DNA of 64,000 nt, from NCBI GenBank assembly GCA_005503335.1, contig SCMQ01000005.1, forward strand, positions 141,659-205,658, read 5' to 3'. The position numbers and the translations under genes are program-made. Shown one piece after another: positions 48,996-57,774 of this stretch (positions within the stretch are counted from its first letter, which is position 1; the number at the start of each line of letters is the position of its first letter). This DNA comes from Comamonadaceae bacterium 2FH (lineage in GTDB: Bacteria; Pseudomonadota; Gammaproteobacteria; Burkholderiales; Burkholderiaceae_C). Below the pieces are notes generated by a model. That model did not search any database, was not told the DNA's origin, and saw nothing but the letters and a program-made list of their open reading frames with translations.

Positions 48996-49463
48996 ATGAC
49001 AACGATCGACCGGGAAAGGCTGGTCCCCCCTGACCTCAGCGCCGATGAGGTGGAGATGGCTCGGACTGCTCAGAGGGTCATCATGGAATCCCTGGATCAT
49101 TCCCGTGCGGCATCGATTACTGTGGTGAGCGATGAAGGCGAGGGTCCCACGGTGTCAGTGCCACCTCAGGCGCTGCGGGTTATCGGCAAGGTGCTGGGTT
49201 TGATGGCCCAACGCCAGCCTGTCGTTCTGCTTCATGAGAAGCAGGAGCTTTCCACTGTCGAAGCGGCCAACTTCCTGAACGTCTCGCGCCCGTTTGTGAT
49301 CAAGGAAATTGCCGAAGGTCGTCTGCCCCATAGGATGGTGGGCTCTCACCGACGCATCTTGTTCGAGGACTTGCTCACGTACGCCAAGGCAATGCGTGCC
49401 CGCCAGCAAGCAGCGCTGGACAGGATGGCGGAGAACGCACGCGAGCTGGGACTTGAATACTGA
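48996..49463 (+). CDS. Excisionase-type HTH protein, likely antitoxin
   Basis: A 155-residue protein from ATG 48996, with AAGGAGA before it. The N-terminal 60 residues are helical and acidic (DLSADEVEMARTAQRV). The HTH part, LSTVEAANFLNVSRPFVIKE followed by HRMVGSHRRILFEDLL, is the excisionase (HTH_17) type, which binds DNA through a winged helix. The gene ends 13 bases before a PIN gene on the same strand. This is a known pairing in which the HTH protein is the antitoxin and repressor. GC content is lower than the flanking housekeeping genes. Confidence 0.85.
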   Translation: MTTIDRERLVPPDLSADEVEMARTAQRVIMESLDHSRAASITVVSDEGEGPTVSVPPQALRVIGKVLGLMAQRQPVVLLHEKQELSTVEAANFLNVSRPFVIKEIAEGRLPHRMVGSHRRILFEDLLTYAKAMRARQQAALDRMAENARELGLEY

Positions 49464-49476
49464 CGGCTTGACTTGA

Positions 49477-50064
49477 ATGGCTGGGCACCCGCGCTACACG
49501 GCATTGCTGGATGCCTGCGTTCTCTATCCCATCGCCGTCTGCGACGCATTGATGAGCGTGGCTGGCACCGGCATCTACGCAGCCAGATGGACTGCCCGCA
49601 TCGACGATGAGTGGACTCGCAATCTTGCTCAGCAACGTGGCGTCCCTCAGGGCTCCTTCGATACCCGTCGGGATGCCATGCACGACGCCTGTCCGGACTG
49701 GGAAGTTCCCGCCGAAGCTTGGCAGCCCTTGGAACCCTGTATTGAGGGACTGCCTGACCCGGACGATCGTCACGTGCTTGCAGCTGCTATTGCAGGACAC
49801 GCCGACTGCATCGTCACTGTCAACCTCAAGGACTTTCCCGCTGCCGTAGTTGCCCCGTTGGGGATCGAAATTCTCCATCCGGACTCATTCCTGGTTGCTC
49901 AACTGGACCTGGAGCCGTTGAGAGTACTGCCCGCGTTCAAAGCGATGCGCGCAAGGCTTAGGAATCCAACCTTTACGCCAGACCACTTCGCCGAAACCTT
50001 GGAGGCGAAATACGGCTTGGTAGAAACGGCCCACGTTCTCAGACAAGCTAGCGAACTCATTTGA
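49477..50064 (+). CDS. PIN domain protein, likely RNase toxin
   Basis: A 195-residue protein with a PIN-domain core: YTALLDACVLYPIAVCDAL gives the first Asp (12), PDDRHVLAAAIAGHADCIV the middle acidic pair (about 96-97), and TVNLKDFP the last acidic region near 116-119. The C-terminal helical extension (about 130-195) is longer than in VapC toxins, as in PIN proteins paired with HTH_17 antitoxins. It probably cleaves an RNA in the cytoplasm and is neutralised by the upstream HTH protein. The module is likely mobile. Confidence 0.84.
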   Translation: MAGHPRYTALLDACVLYPIAVCDALMSVAGTGIYAARWTARIDDEWTRNLAQQRGVPQGSFDTRRDAMHDACPDWEVPAEAWQPLEPCIEGLPDPDDRHVLAAAIAGHADCIVTVNLKDFPAAVVAPLGIEILHPDSFLVAQLDLEPLRVLPAFKAMRARLRNPTFTPDHFAETLEAKYGLVETAHVLRQASELI

Positions 50065-50297
50065 GCCGATTCCTTGACCGGTTAGCTTGACGATTCCTAA
50101 CCGCACCCAAGTTGGTGTCCAAGTGATCGCCGGTATCTGCCAGGCGCAAGATCCGGCGCGGTATTGCGGCCCTTTTTCACATCCTGCATCGAAATAACCA
50201 CCTTCCCCGCTCGGGTAAAGGTTGACGCTGTTCAAGCGTGGGAGAATACTGCTTCCTAAGTGAATCAACGTTTCATTAGCTAAACGGACGAGGTCAA
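50065..50297 (+). other. Gap between PIN gene and ABC operon
   Basis: This 233-base gap has no gene I can support. It contains a few AT-rich runs (CTTTTTCAC and AATCAACGTTTCATTAG) that could form the promoter for the ABC operon to its right. I see no clear hairpin or repeat. Confidence 0.35.
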
Positions 50298-51170
50298 ATG
50301 AGAGTCATGAGCAATGTCAGCGCGCCCGCCGGGACGGTCTCCGATTCCCAGCGCCCGTCCGGTGCCGCGGCCGGCCAGTCCGCGGGCGTTCCCGCGATCG
50401 AATTCATGGGCGTGGACAAGCGCTTTCCGGCCCGCGGGCGGGCCCAGGAGGTGCTGGCGGCGCGCAACGTGAATCTGGCCATACAGCCCGGCGAGGTGGT
50501 GTCGCTGATCGGCCCCTCGGGCTGCGGCAAGAGCACGCTGCTGAACATGGGCTCGGGCCTGGCCAAGCCCTCGGCCGGCCGGGTGCTGGTCAACGGCGAG
50601 CCGGTGACCGGCCCCAACAAGCATGTGGCCTTCATGCTGCAGAAGGACCTGCTGATGCCCTGGCGCACGATTTCGCAGAACGTGGAGTTCGGCCTGGAGC
50701 TGCGCGGCGTCAAGGCCGCCGAGCGCCGCGCGGTCTCCGAGCGCCTGCTGGCGCAATGCCACCTCAAGGGCTTCGGCCACAGCTACCCGCACCAGCTCTC
50801 GGGTGGCATGCGCCAGCGCGCCGCCATGGCGCGCACCCTGGCGGTGGACCCGCTGGTGCTGCTGATGGACGAGCCCTTCTCGGCCCTGGACGCGCAGACC
50901 AAGATGATCCTGCAGCAGGACCTGGCCCAGACCGTGGCCGCCCACGGCAAGACCGTGCTCTTCATCACCCACGACCTGGCCGAGGCCGTGGCGCTGTCCG
51001 ACCGCATCCTGGTCATGAGCGAGCGGCCCGGCACCATCGTCGAGGAGATCGAGGTCGACATCCCCGACCGCGACAAGCCCATGCAGCGCCGCAAGCACCC
51101 CGAGGTGGGCGGCTACGTGTCGCGCCTGATGGACCTGCTCAAGCTCGACGCGCATACCGACGTGCACTGA
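50298..51170 (+). CDS. ABC transporter ATP-binding protein, NitT/TauT family
   Basis: A 290-residue ATPase. ATG 50298 is preceded by GAGG. The nucleotide-binding domain has SLIGPSGCGKSTLLNMGSGL (Walker A), YPHQLSGGMRQRAAMARTLA (ABC signature), VLLMDEPFSALDAQTK (Walker B) and FITHDLAEAV (H-loop). The N-terminal 30 residues are Ser/Pro/Ala-rich and not part of the fold. It powers a nitrate/taurine-type importer together with the two genes that follow. The substrate should be read from the neighbouring catabolic genes, probably an amine, acid or aromatic compound. Confidence 0.93.
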   Translation: MRVMSNVSAPAGTVSDSQRPSGAAAGQSAGVPAIEFMGVDKRFPARGRAQEVLAARNVNLAIQPGEVVSLIGPSGCGKSTLLNMGSGLAKPSAGRVLVNGEPVTGPNKHVAFMLQKDLLMPWRTISQNVEFGLELRGVKAAERRAVSERLLAQCHLKGFGHSYPHQLSGGMRQRAAMARTLAVDPLVLLMDEPFSALDAQTKMILQQDLAQTVAAHGKTVLFITHDLAEAVALSDRILVMSERPGTIVEEIEVDIPDRDKPMQRRKHPEVGGYVSRLMDLLKLDAHTDVH

Positions 51171-51216
51171 GCACGGCGCCACTTCCCCATCCCGCCCCCG
51201 CAACCCGGAGTAAGCC

Positions 51217-52230
51217 ATGACCCTGCACGCCTCCCTCGTCCGTTCCCTGAGTGGCACGCGCCGCGCCTGCCTCGCGGCTGGTGCCGCCGCCCTGCTGGCC
51301 CTGCCCGGGCTGGCCCAGGCCCAGCTGCAGGAGGTGACCTACCTGCTGCCCGCGCCGGGCACGCTGCCGGCCTTCGGTCCCTGGATGCTGGCGCAGGCCA
51401 AGGGCTACTACGAGCAGGAAGGCCTGAAGGTGAGCTTCGTCACCGGCCGCGGCGGCGTGGACGTGGCCAAGCAGGTCGGCGCGGGCAACGCGGTGATCGG
51501 CGGCGCGATCGGCGACACGCCCATCATCGCGCGCGCCCAGGGCATCCCGGTCAAGGCCGTGGCCGTGATCGGCGCGGGCTCGCTGATGCAGCTGGTCAGC
51601 CACGAGGACGCGAAGATCGAGAGCCCGCGCGAGCTCAAGGGCAAGACCGTCACCACCCTGGCCTACACCGACACCACCTACTACGCCCTGCTGGGCATGC
51701 TCAGCAAGTCGGGCCTGAGCAAGAACGACCTGGACATCCAGGCCGCGGGCCCGGCCGGCGTGTGGCAGCTGTTCGTGAACAGGAAGGCCACGGCCATGGC
51801 CTCCACGCCCGACTGGACCGTCAACGCCATGGAGGCCGGCGCCAAGGTCACGATCATCCCGGCCGACGTCTACTTCAAGAGCATGGCCCAGGGCATCCTG
51901 GTCTCGGACGAGACCATACAGAAGAACCCGCAGCTGGTGCAGAAGCTGGTGCGCGCCACGCTCAAGGGCATGAAGGACATCATGGCCAACCCCAGGGAGG
52001 CGGCCAAGGCCTATGCCGCCCATGTCACGGCGCACAAGGGCAAGGAAGCCACGATAGAGAAGACCTTCGAGATGTACAACAAGTACGTCTACGCCAACCA
52101 GAAGCTGCCGGGCCAGATGGACGAGCAGCGCCTGGCCGAGCTGCAGAAGTTCTACGTGAGCAACGGCATCGTGCCGCGCGAGGTACCGCTCAAGGACCTC
52201 TACACCAACCAGTTCGTGTCCGCCAAGTAA
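51217..52230 (+). CDS. ABC transporter substrate-binding protein, NitT/TauT (SsuA-like) family
   Basis: A 337-residue periplasmic receptor. CGGAG precedes ATG 51217. Residues about 15-35 are a Sec signal (LAAGAAALLALPGLAQAQ). The mature protein begins with VTYLLPAPGTLPAF, continues with YYEQEGLKVSFVTGRGGVD, and has the family's IGGAIGDTPIIARAQGIPV and LAYTDTTYYALLGM segments. It binds the substrate for the ATPase upstream and permease downstream. The fold is that of NMT1/THI5-like and taurine-type receptors. Ligand unknown. Confidence 0.92.
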   Translation: MTLHASLVRSLSGTRRACLAAGAAALLALPGLAQAQLQEVTYLLPAPGTLPAFGPWMLAQAKGYYEQEGLKVSFVTGRGGVDVAKQVGAGNAVIGGAIGDTPIIARAQGIPVKAVAVIGAGSLMQLVSHEDAKIESPRELKGKTVTTLAYTDTTYYALLGMLSKSGLSKNDLDIQAAGPAGVWQLFVNRKATAMASTPDWTVNAMEAGAKVTIIPADVYFKSMAQGILVSDETIQKNPQLVQKLVRATLKGMKDIMANPREAAKAYAAHVTAHKGKEATIEKTFEMYNKYVYANQKLPGQMDEQRLAELQKFYVSNGIVPREVPLKDLYTNQFVSAK

Positions 52231-52257
52231 GCGCGCATCTCCGAAGGTCTGTCCATC

Positions 52258-53043
52258 ATGAACGAAATGCTGCAGCGCTACAGCACGGCGCTCTGGAGCC
52301 TGCTGGTCCTCGTCGTCTTCCTGGGGGTCTGGGAGTTCGGCCCCGGCGCGATCGGCGTGCCCGACTTCGTGCTGCCCCATCTCTCGCGCGTGGCCGAGGA
52401 AGCCGGTCGCATCTGGAGCGGCGAGAAGCTGCTCTGGCACGCCGGCATCACCACGCTGGAGGTGGTGGTCGGCTTCGTGCTCGGCTCGCTGCTGGGCGCG
52501 CTGATCGGCTACGCCCTGGGCCTGTCGCCCAAGGTCGAGTCCGTGCTCTCGCCCTACCTGCTGGCGTTGCAGATCGCGCCCAAGGTGGCCTTCGCGCCGC
52601 TGTTCGTGATGTGGCTGGGCTACACCGTCTACCCCAAGATCCTGGTCGCCATCCTGATCGTGTTCTTCCCGGTGCTGATCAACGTGCTGTCTTCCATGCG
52701 CACCATGGACGCCGACATGATCAACCTGGCGCGCTCCTTCTCGGCCACGCGCCTGCAGGTGTTCCGCATGGTCGAGTACCCGACCACGCTGCCGGCCCTG
52801 TTCTCGGGCCTGCGCATCGCCAGCACCCTGGCCGTGATCGGCGTGGTGGTGGGCGAGCTGGTGGGCGGCAACATGGGCCTGGGCTACCTGCTGGTGTTCT
52901 TCGAGGGCCAGGGCAACACGGCCGGCGTGTTCGTGGTGATAGGCGCGCTCACCGTGATCGGCATCGTCGCCTACTACGCCGTGGTGCTGGCCGAGGCCCG
53001 CGTGCTGCACTACCTGCCCAAGGCCACTGCGCGGATGAACTGA
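52258..53043 (+). CDS. ABC transporter permease, NitT/TauT family
   Basis: A 261-residue permease with five or six membrane segments. VVGFVLGSLLGALIGYALGL and LALQIAPKVAFAPLFVMWLG lead to the EAA-type loop, where LARSFSATRLQVFRMVEYP carries the family motif for contact with the ATPase. SGLRIASTLAVIGVVVGELV follows. It completes the importer with the ATPase and receptor, beginning 27 bases after the receptor gene. The next gene starts three bases after its stop. Confidence 0.93.
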   Translation: MNEMLQRYSTALWSLLVLVVFLGVWEFGPGAIGVPDFVLPHLSRVAEEAGRIWSGEKLLWHAGITTLEVVVGFVLGSLLGALIGYALGLSPKVESVLSPYLLALQIAPKVAFAPLFVMWLGYTVYPKILVAILIVFFPVLINVLSSMRTMDADMINLARSFSATRLQVFRMVEYPTTLPALFSGLRIASTLAVIGVVVGELVGGNMGLGYLLVFFEGQGNTAGVFVVIGALTVIGIVAYYAVVLAEARVLHYLPKATARMN

Positions 53044-53045
53044 AC

Positions 53046-53822
53046 ATGAGCCACACCCACTCCACCCCCATCTCTCTGGCCGGCCGCCGCGTGCTGATCA
53101 CCGGCGCCGCGCGCGGGCTCGGCGAAGCCTTCGCCCGCGCCTGCGTGGCCGCCGGCGCCCGCGTGGCCCTGAGCGACGTGCTGCACGAGCGCGGCGAGCA
53201 GCTGGCCCAGGCCCTGAACGAACAACAGCCCGAGGCCGCGCGCTATTTCCCCATGGACCTGTCCGACCCGGACTCGATCCGCGCCGCCACGGCCCAGGCC
53301 GGCGAATGGCTGGGCGGGCTGGACGGCCTGGTCAACAACGGCGCCATCACCAACTCGGGCGGCAAGGCCATGGACGAGATCGCGGTCGAGACCTGGGACC
53401 AGGTCATGTCGGTCAACGTGCGCGGCACCTGGCTGGCCACCGTGGCGGCCCAGCCCTGGTTCAAGGCCGGCGGGCGCGGGCGCGTGGTCAACATCGCCTC
53501 GGACACCGCCCTGTGGGGCGCGCCGCGCCTGATGGCCTACGTGGCCAGCAAGGGCGCGGTGATTTCCATGACGCGCGCCATGGCGCGCGAGCTCGGCCCC
53601 GATGCGATCACCGTCAACGCGGTGGCGCCGGGCCTGACCCTGGTCGAGGCCACCGCCTACGTGCCCGAGGCCCGGCACCGCTTCTACGCCGAGGGCCGCG
53701 CGCTCACGCGCGCCCAGCTGCCCGAGGACGTGGTGGCCGCCGTGCTGTTCCTGCTGTCGGACGGCAGCGCCTTCGTGACCGGCCAGCTGCTGCCGGTCAA
53801 CGGCGGCTTCGTCATGAACTGA
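53046..53822 (+). CDS. SDR family oxidoreductase
   Basis: A classical 258-residue SDR. RVLITGAARGLGEAFARACV is the cofactor site, PMDLSDPDS and LVNNGAITNSGG follow, VVNIASDTA carries the serine and YVASKGAVISMTRAMARELG the YxxxK pair. AFVTGQLLPVNGG is the end. Starting at ATG 53046, three bases after the permease stop, it is translated with the transporter. It should oxidise or reduce a hydroxyl group on the imported compound or an intermediate. The substrate is unknown. Confidence 0.92.
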   Translation: MSHTHSTPISLAGRRVLITGAARGLGEAFARACVAAGARVALSDVLHERGEQLAQALNEQQPEAARYFPMDLSDPDSIRAATAQAGEWLGGLDGLVNNGAITNSGGKAMDEIAVETWDQVMSVNVRGTWLATVAAQPWFKAGGRGRVVNIASDTALWGAPRLMAYVASKGAVISMTRAMARELGPDAITVNAVAPGLTLVEATAYVPEARHRFYAEGRALTRAQLPEDVVAAVLFLLSDGSAFVTGQLLPVNGGFVMN

Positions 53823-53848
53823 AACCCTTTCACCTAACGGAGAAAACG

Positions 53849-54451
53849 ATGAACAAACCGAACCTCGCCGCCAACGAGCCCCAGTTCAACGAGCGCGGCC
53901 TGCACGACGCGCTGATCCCGCCCGAGGCCGAGATCCAGAAGTCCATGATGCAGGCCGAGGGCCAGAGCTTTGCGCAGTGGATGGAAAGCCGCGTGGCGCG
54001 CAAGTCCAGCCGCAGCTACGACTGGGACGCGCTGAAGTTCCAGGCCGACTACGATCCGACCTACCGCCGCGCCCAGATGCGCTACGTGGGCACCGGCGGC
54101 ACCGGCGTGTCCAAGGACAGCAACACCGTGCCCTCGGCGCACTTCACCTTCTCCACCATGGTGATCCCGGCCGGCAACATCGGCCCCTCGCACATCCATT
54201 ACGACGTGGAAGAGGTGTTCTTCGTGATGCGCGGCGCCATGAAGGTGGTCTGCGAGAAGGACGGCCAGCGCTGGGAGGCCGTGCTCGGCGAGCGCGACCT
54301 GATCTCGGTGCCGCCCGGCGTCTACCGCGAGGAGCACAACATCGGCGACGAGGACGCGCTGATGTGCGTGATGCTGGGTTCGCCCAAGCCCATCACCCCG
54401 GTCTACCCGCCCGATTCGCCGCTGACCCAGATCAAGCGCAACCTCGGCTGA
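53849..54451 (+). CDS. Cupin domain protein
   Basis: The protein has 200 residues from ATG 53849, with ACGGAG upstream. The N-terminal 90 residues are helical and polar. The cupin barrel holds IGPSHIHYDVEEVFFVMRGA (two histidines and a glutamate), and ISVPPGVYREEHNIGDE with the third ligand region, although the usual last histidine is less clear there. Small cupins of catabolic operons may be dioxygenases, isomerases or metal-dependent lyases. It lies in the middle of the operon, 26 bases after the SDR. Confidence 0.83.
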   Translation: MNKPNLAANEPQFNERGLHDALIPPEAEIQKSMMQAEGQSFAQWMESRVARKSSRSYDWDALKFQADYDPTYRRAQMRYVGTGGTGVSKDSNTVPSAHFTFSTMVIPAGNIGPSHIHYDVEEVFFVMRGAMKVVCEKDGQRWEAVLGERDLISVPPGVYREEHNIGDEDALMCVMLGSPKPITPVYPPDSPLTQIKRNLG

Positions 54452-54471
54452 ACCCTGCTGCCCTCACGCCC

Positions 54472-55296
54472 ATGAACCTCTGCGAGCTGTCCCTGCAGTT
54501 TCCCGTCCAGCGCGTGGCCACGCAAGGCGGCGCCATCGCCTACCGGCGCGCCGGCCAGGGCCCAGTGCGGGTGCTGCTGCATGGCATCGGCTCGGCCTCG
54601 GGCAGCTGGCTGCGCCAGCTCGAGGCCTTGAAGGCCGCGCACACCGTGCTGGCCTGGGAGGCGCCCGGCTATGGCCAGAGCGAGCCCCTGCCCATGGACC
54701 AGCCGCAGGCGCAGGACTATGGGCGCCGCGTCTGGCAATGGCTGGACGCGCTGGATCTGCCCCCCGCGCCGCTGACCCTGGTCGGCCATTCGCTGGGCGC
54801 CCTGATGGCCGCCGCCGCCGCGGTCCAGCGCCCCGAGCGCGTCCAGCGCCTGGCGCTGCTCTCGCCGGCCCTGGGCTATGGCCGGGCCGAGCCTGCGCTG
54901 CGCGAGAGCAAGCTCGCCGACCGCCTCGCGAACCTGCGCGAGCTGGGCCCCCAGGGCATGGCGGACAAGCGCGGCGCGGCCATGCTCTCGCCCACCGCCG
55001 ACCCGGCCCTGGTGGCCTATGTCAAGCAACTCATGGCCCAGATCGACCCGGCCGGCTACACCCAGGCCGCGCAGATGCTGGCCGGCGCCGACCTGGCCGG
55101 CCTGCTGGGCGCCTGGCGCGGCCCCCTGCTCGTGGCCAGCGGCGCAGCCGATACCATCACGCCAGCCCCGGCTTGCGAGGCCCTGGCCCGCCAGGCGGGC
55201 GCGCCCTACGTCTCCCTCGGGCCCGTGGGACACGCCTGCGCCCTCGAAGCTGCGGATCTGATCAACCGTTTGCTTGAGCGTGAGGACTATCCATGA
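54472..55296 (+). CDS. Alpha/beta hydrolase
   Basis: The 274-residue protein has the alpha/beta-hydrolase fold. VLLHGIGSASGSWLRQLEAL is the oxyanion-hole region, LTLVGHSLGALMAAAAAVQ the nucleophile elbow with Ser, LVASGAADTITPAPACE provides the acidic residue, and GPVGHACALEAAD the histidine. It is cytoplasmic with no signal peptide. It could open a ring-cleavage product, as MhpC/HsaD-type enzymes do, or an ester. The start of the IclR gene overlaps its stop by four bases. Confidence 0.88.
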   Translation: MNLCELSLQFPVQRVATQGGAIAYRRAGQGPVRVLLHGIGSASGSWLRQLEALKAAHTVLAWEAPGYGQSEPLPMDQPQAQDYGRRVWQWLDALDLPPAPLTLVGHSLGALMAAAAAVQRPERVQRLALLSPALGYGRAEPALRESKLADRLANLRELGPQGMADKRGAAMLSPTADPALVAYVKQLMAQIDPAGYTQAAQMLAGADLAGLLGAWRGPLLVASGAADTITPAPACEALARQAGAPYVSLGPVGHACALEAADLINRLLEREDYP

Positions 55297-56108
55297 GCAC
55301 CGACGACCGTTACCTTGTTCCCGGACTGGCCCGGGGCCTGCAGCTGCTGGGCTGCTTCACCCGCCAGGAGCCGCAGCTCACCGGTGCCGAGCTCTCGCGC
55401 CGCCTCGAGGTGCCGCGCGCCTCGGTGTTCCGCCTGCTGCAGACCCTGGAGCAGATGGGCTATGTCGAGCGCGTGCCCGACAGCCCCAACTACAAGCTCA
55501 GCATAGGCGTGCTGCGCCTGGGCTTCGAGTACCTGGCCTCGATGGAGCTGACCGAGCATGGCCGCCCGGTGATCGACGAGCTGCGCGACCTGACGGGCTA
55601 CTCGGCCCACCTGGTGGTGCGCGACGGCCGCGAGGTGGTGTTCGTGGCCAAGGCCGCGGGCCGCAGCGCGCTGTTCCACTCGATCCAGGTCGGCGCGCGC
55701 CTGCCGGCCCATGCCACCGTGCTGGGCCGCCTGCTGCTGGCCGACCTCGACATGGCGGCCCTGTCCCAGCTCTACCCCGAGACCCCGCTGCCCAGCTACA
55801 CGCCCAAGACGCCCACCACCCTGGCCCAGCTCAAGGCCCAGATCGACCAGGACCGCGCCAACGGCTATGGCATCAGCCAGGGCGGCTTCGAGACCGGCAT
55901 CTCCACCATCGCGGCGCCCGTGTTCAACGACAGCCACGAGGTGGTCGCCGCCATCAGCATCACCGTGCCGGCCCAGCAGGTGTCGCCCGAACAGGCCGCC
56001 CAGCTGGTGCCCCAGGTGCAGCAGGCCGCCGCCCAATTGACCCAACGCATCAGCCACCTGCCTCAGCGCGCCGGCTGGCCAAACCCCTCAGAAAAGATCG
56101 CCGCATGA
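55293..56108 (+). CDS. IclR family transcriptional regulator
   Basis: A 271-residue IclR regulator. Residues about 5-70 are the winged helix: LARGLQLLGCFTRQEPQLTG and AELSRRLEVPRASVFRLLQTL contain the recognition helix. The GAF-like effector domain follows with LRLGFEYLASMELTEHGRPV, GRSALFHSIQVGARLPAHAT and VLGRLLLADLD, and the C-terminal IAAPVFNDSHEVVAAISITV closes it. It overlaps genes on both sides by four bases, so it is part of the operon and probably regulates it in response to an aromatic or carboxylic acid. Confidence 0.93.
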   Translation: MSTDDRYLVPGLARGLQLLGCFTRQEPQLTGAELSRRLEVPRASVFRLLQTLEQMGYVERVPDSPNYKLSIGVLRLGFEYLASMELTEHGRPVIDELRDLTGYSAHLVVRDGREVVFVAKAAGRSALFHSIQVGARLPAHATVLGRLLLADLDMAALSQLYPETPLPSYTPKTPTTLAQLKAQIDQDRANGYGISQGGFETGISTIAAPVFNDSHEVVAAISITVPAQQVSPEQAAQLVPQVQQAAAQLTQRISHLPQRAGWPNPSEKIAA

Positions 56109-57772
56109 CACACTCAAGCCCCACCCGCATCACTGTTGGCGAACTCGCTGCCCGCTTCCTCGAGCAGTGCGGGGTTCGCGCCGCCTTCGGCGTGATCTCC
56201 ATTCACAACATGCCCATCCTCGACGCGTTCCACCGGCGCGAGAAGATCCGCTTCGTGTCCGCCAGGGGCGAGGCTGGGGCTTGCAACATGGCCGACGCCT
56301 ATGCCCGCGTGACGGGCGGGCTCGGCGTCTGCGTCACCAGCACCGGCACCGGCTGCGGCAACGCCGCGGGCGCCATGGTCGAGGCCATCACGGCCGGCAC
56401 GCCGCTCCTGCACCTGACCGGCCAGATCGAGTCGCCCTACCTGGACCGCGACCTCGGCTACATCCACGAGCACCCGGCCCAGCTGGCCATGCTCAAGGCC
56501 GTGGGCAAGGAGGCCTTCCGCATCCGCAACCCCGAGACCGCGCTGGCCACGCTGCGCGAGGCCGTGCGCCTGGCCCACACGCCGCCCTGCGGGCCTGTGA
56601 GCATCGAGATCCCGATCGACGTGCAGAAGATGCTGCTGGACCTGCCGGCCGACCTCGCGCCGCTGGCCGTGCCGCCCCTGGTGCCCAGCGCCGCGGCGCT
56701 CGACGCCCTGGCCGAGCGCCTGGCCGGCGCGCGCCGCCCGCTGCTGTGGCTGGGCGGCGGCGCGCGCGGCGCCAGCGCGGCGGTCGAGCGCCTGGTCAAG
56801 CTGGGCTGGGGCGTGGTGACCTCGGTCCAGGGCCGCGGCATCCTGCCCGAGGACCATCCGGCCTCGCTGGGCTCGTACAACCTGCAAAAGCCCGCCGAGG
56901 AGCTCTACGAGAGCTGCGACGCCATGCTGGTCGTGGGCTCGCGCCTGCGCAGCAACGAGACGCTGAGCTACAAGCTCAGGCTGCCCAAGGCCCTGTACCG
57001 CATCGACGCCAACGCGCTGGCAGAGAACCGCGGCTACCAGAGCGACTGCTTCATCCAGGGCGACGCCCAGCTGAGCCTGGACGCGCTGGCCGACCGCCTG
57101 GAAGGCCGCATGCGCGTCGACCCCGGGCTGGTGGCCGATGTGGCCCGCGCACGCGCCGAGGCCGCCAGCCTGGTCGACGGCACGCTGGGCAATTACGTCA
57201 AGCTCAAGAACACCCTGGCCGAGGTGGCCGGCAAGAAGCTCTGGTGGGTGCGCGACATCACCCTGTCCAACAGCATGTGGGGCAACCGCGCTCCGGTGCT
57301 GGACCACCCGCGCGCCGGCGTGCACGCCCTGGGCGGCGGCATAGGCCAGGGCCTGGCCATGGCCATAGGCACGGCCGTGGCCGACACCGAGCACGAACTG
57401 GGCCGCAAGACCGTGGCCCTGGCCGGCGACGGCGGCTTCATGCTCAACGTGGGCGAGCTGGCCTGCGCGGCGCAGGAGAGGGCCGACCTCGTGGTGCTGC
57501 TGATGAACGACAGCCGCTACGGCGTGATCAAGAACATCCAGGACGACATCTACGGCAGCCGCCACTGCTATGTGGAGCTGCACACGCCCGACTTCGCGCA
57601 GTTCTGCGCCAGCCTCAAGGTCAGGCATTTCAAGCTCGCCGACCCCAGCCAGACCAAGGAGGTGCTGAGCGCGGCCTTCGCGGCCCGCGGCCCGGTGGTG
57701 GTCGAGGTCGACATGAACGCCTGGGGCCCGTTCTCGGCGCGTTTCGCCGGCCCCATTTTGAAGAAGGACTGA
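56105..57772 (+). CDS. Thiamine diphosphate-dependent enzyme, acetolactate synthase/benzoylformate decarboxylase superfamily
   Basis: A 555-residue ThDP enzyme starting at ATG 56105, which overlaps the IclR stop. SARGEAGACNMADAYARVTG carries the catalytic glutamate, followed by GTGCGNAAGAMVEAITAGTP. The ThDP site reads ALAGDGGFMLNVGELACAA and ends MNDSRYG. It lacks the FAD-type and regulatory signatures that would identify an acetolactate synthase. A decarboxylase is attractive because an aldehyde dehydrogenase is encoded two genes on, making a 2-oxoacid to aldehyde to acid route possible. This assignment is inference. Confidence 0.87.
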   Translation: MTHSSPTRITVGELAARFLEQCGVRAAFGVISIHNMPILDAFHRREKIRFVSARGEAGACNMADAYARVTGGLGVCVTSTGTGCGNAAGAMVEAITAGTPLLHLTGQIESPYLDRDLGYIHEHPAQLAMLKAVGKEAFRIRNPETALATLREAVRLAHTPPCGPVSIEIPIDVQKMLLDLPADLAPLAVPPLVPSAAALDALAERLAGARRPLLWLGGGARGASAAVERLVKLGWGVVTSVQGRGILPEDHPASLGSYNLQKPAEELYESCDAMLVVGSRLRSNETLSYKLRLPKALYRIDANALAENRGYQSDCFIQGDAQLSLDALADRLEGRMRVDPGLVADVARARAEAASLVDGTLGNYVKLKNTLAEVAGKKLWWVRDITLSNSMWGNRAPVLDHPRAGVHALGGGIGQGLAMAIGTAVADTEHELGRKTVALAGDGGFMLNVGELACAAQERADLVVLLMNDSRYGVIKNIQDDIYGSRHCYVELHTPDFAQFCASLKVRHFKLADPSQTKEVLSAAFAARGPVVVEVDMNAWGPFSARFAGPILKKD

Positions 57773-57774
57773 GC

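Noticed and set aside
48788..49033. Cysteine-rich 81-codon frame before the HTH gene
   Set aside because: It overlaps the HTH gene start, lacks a ribosome site and has no recognisable domain. The cysteines come from one short stretch.
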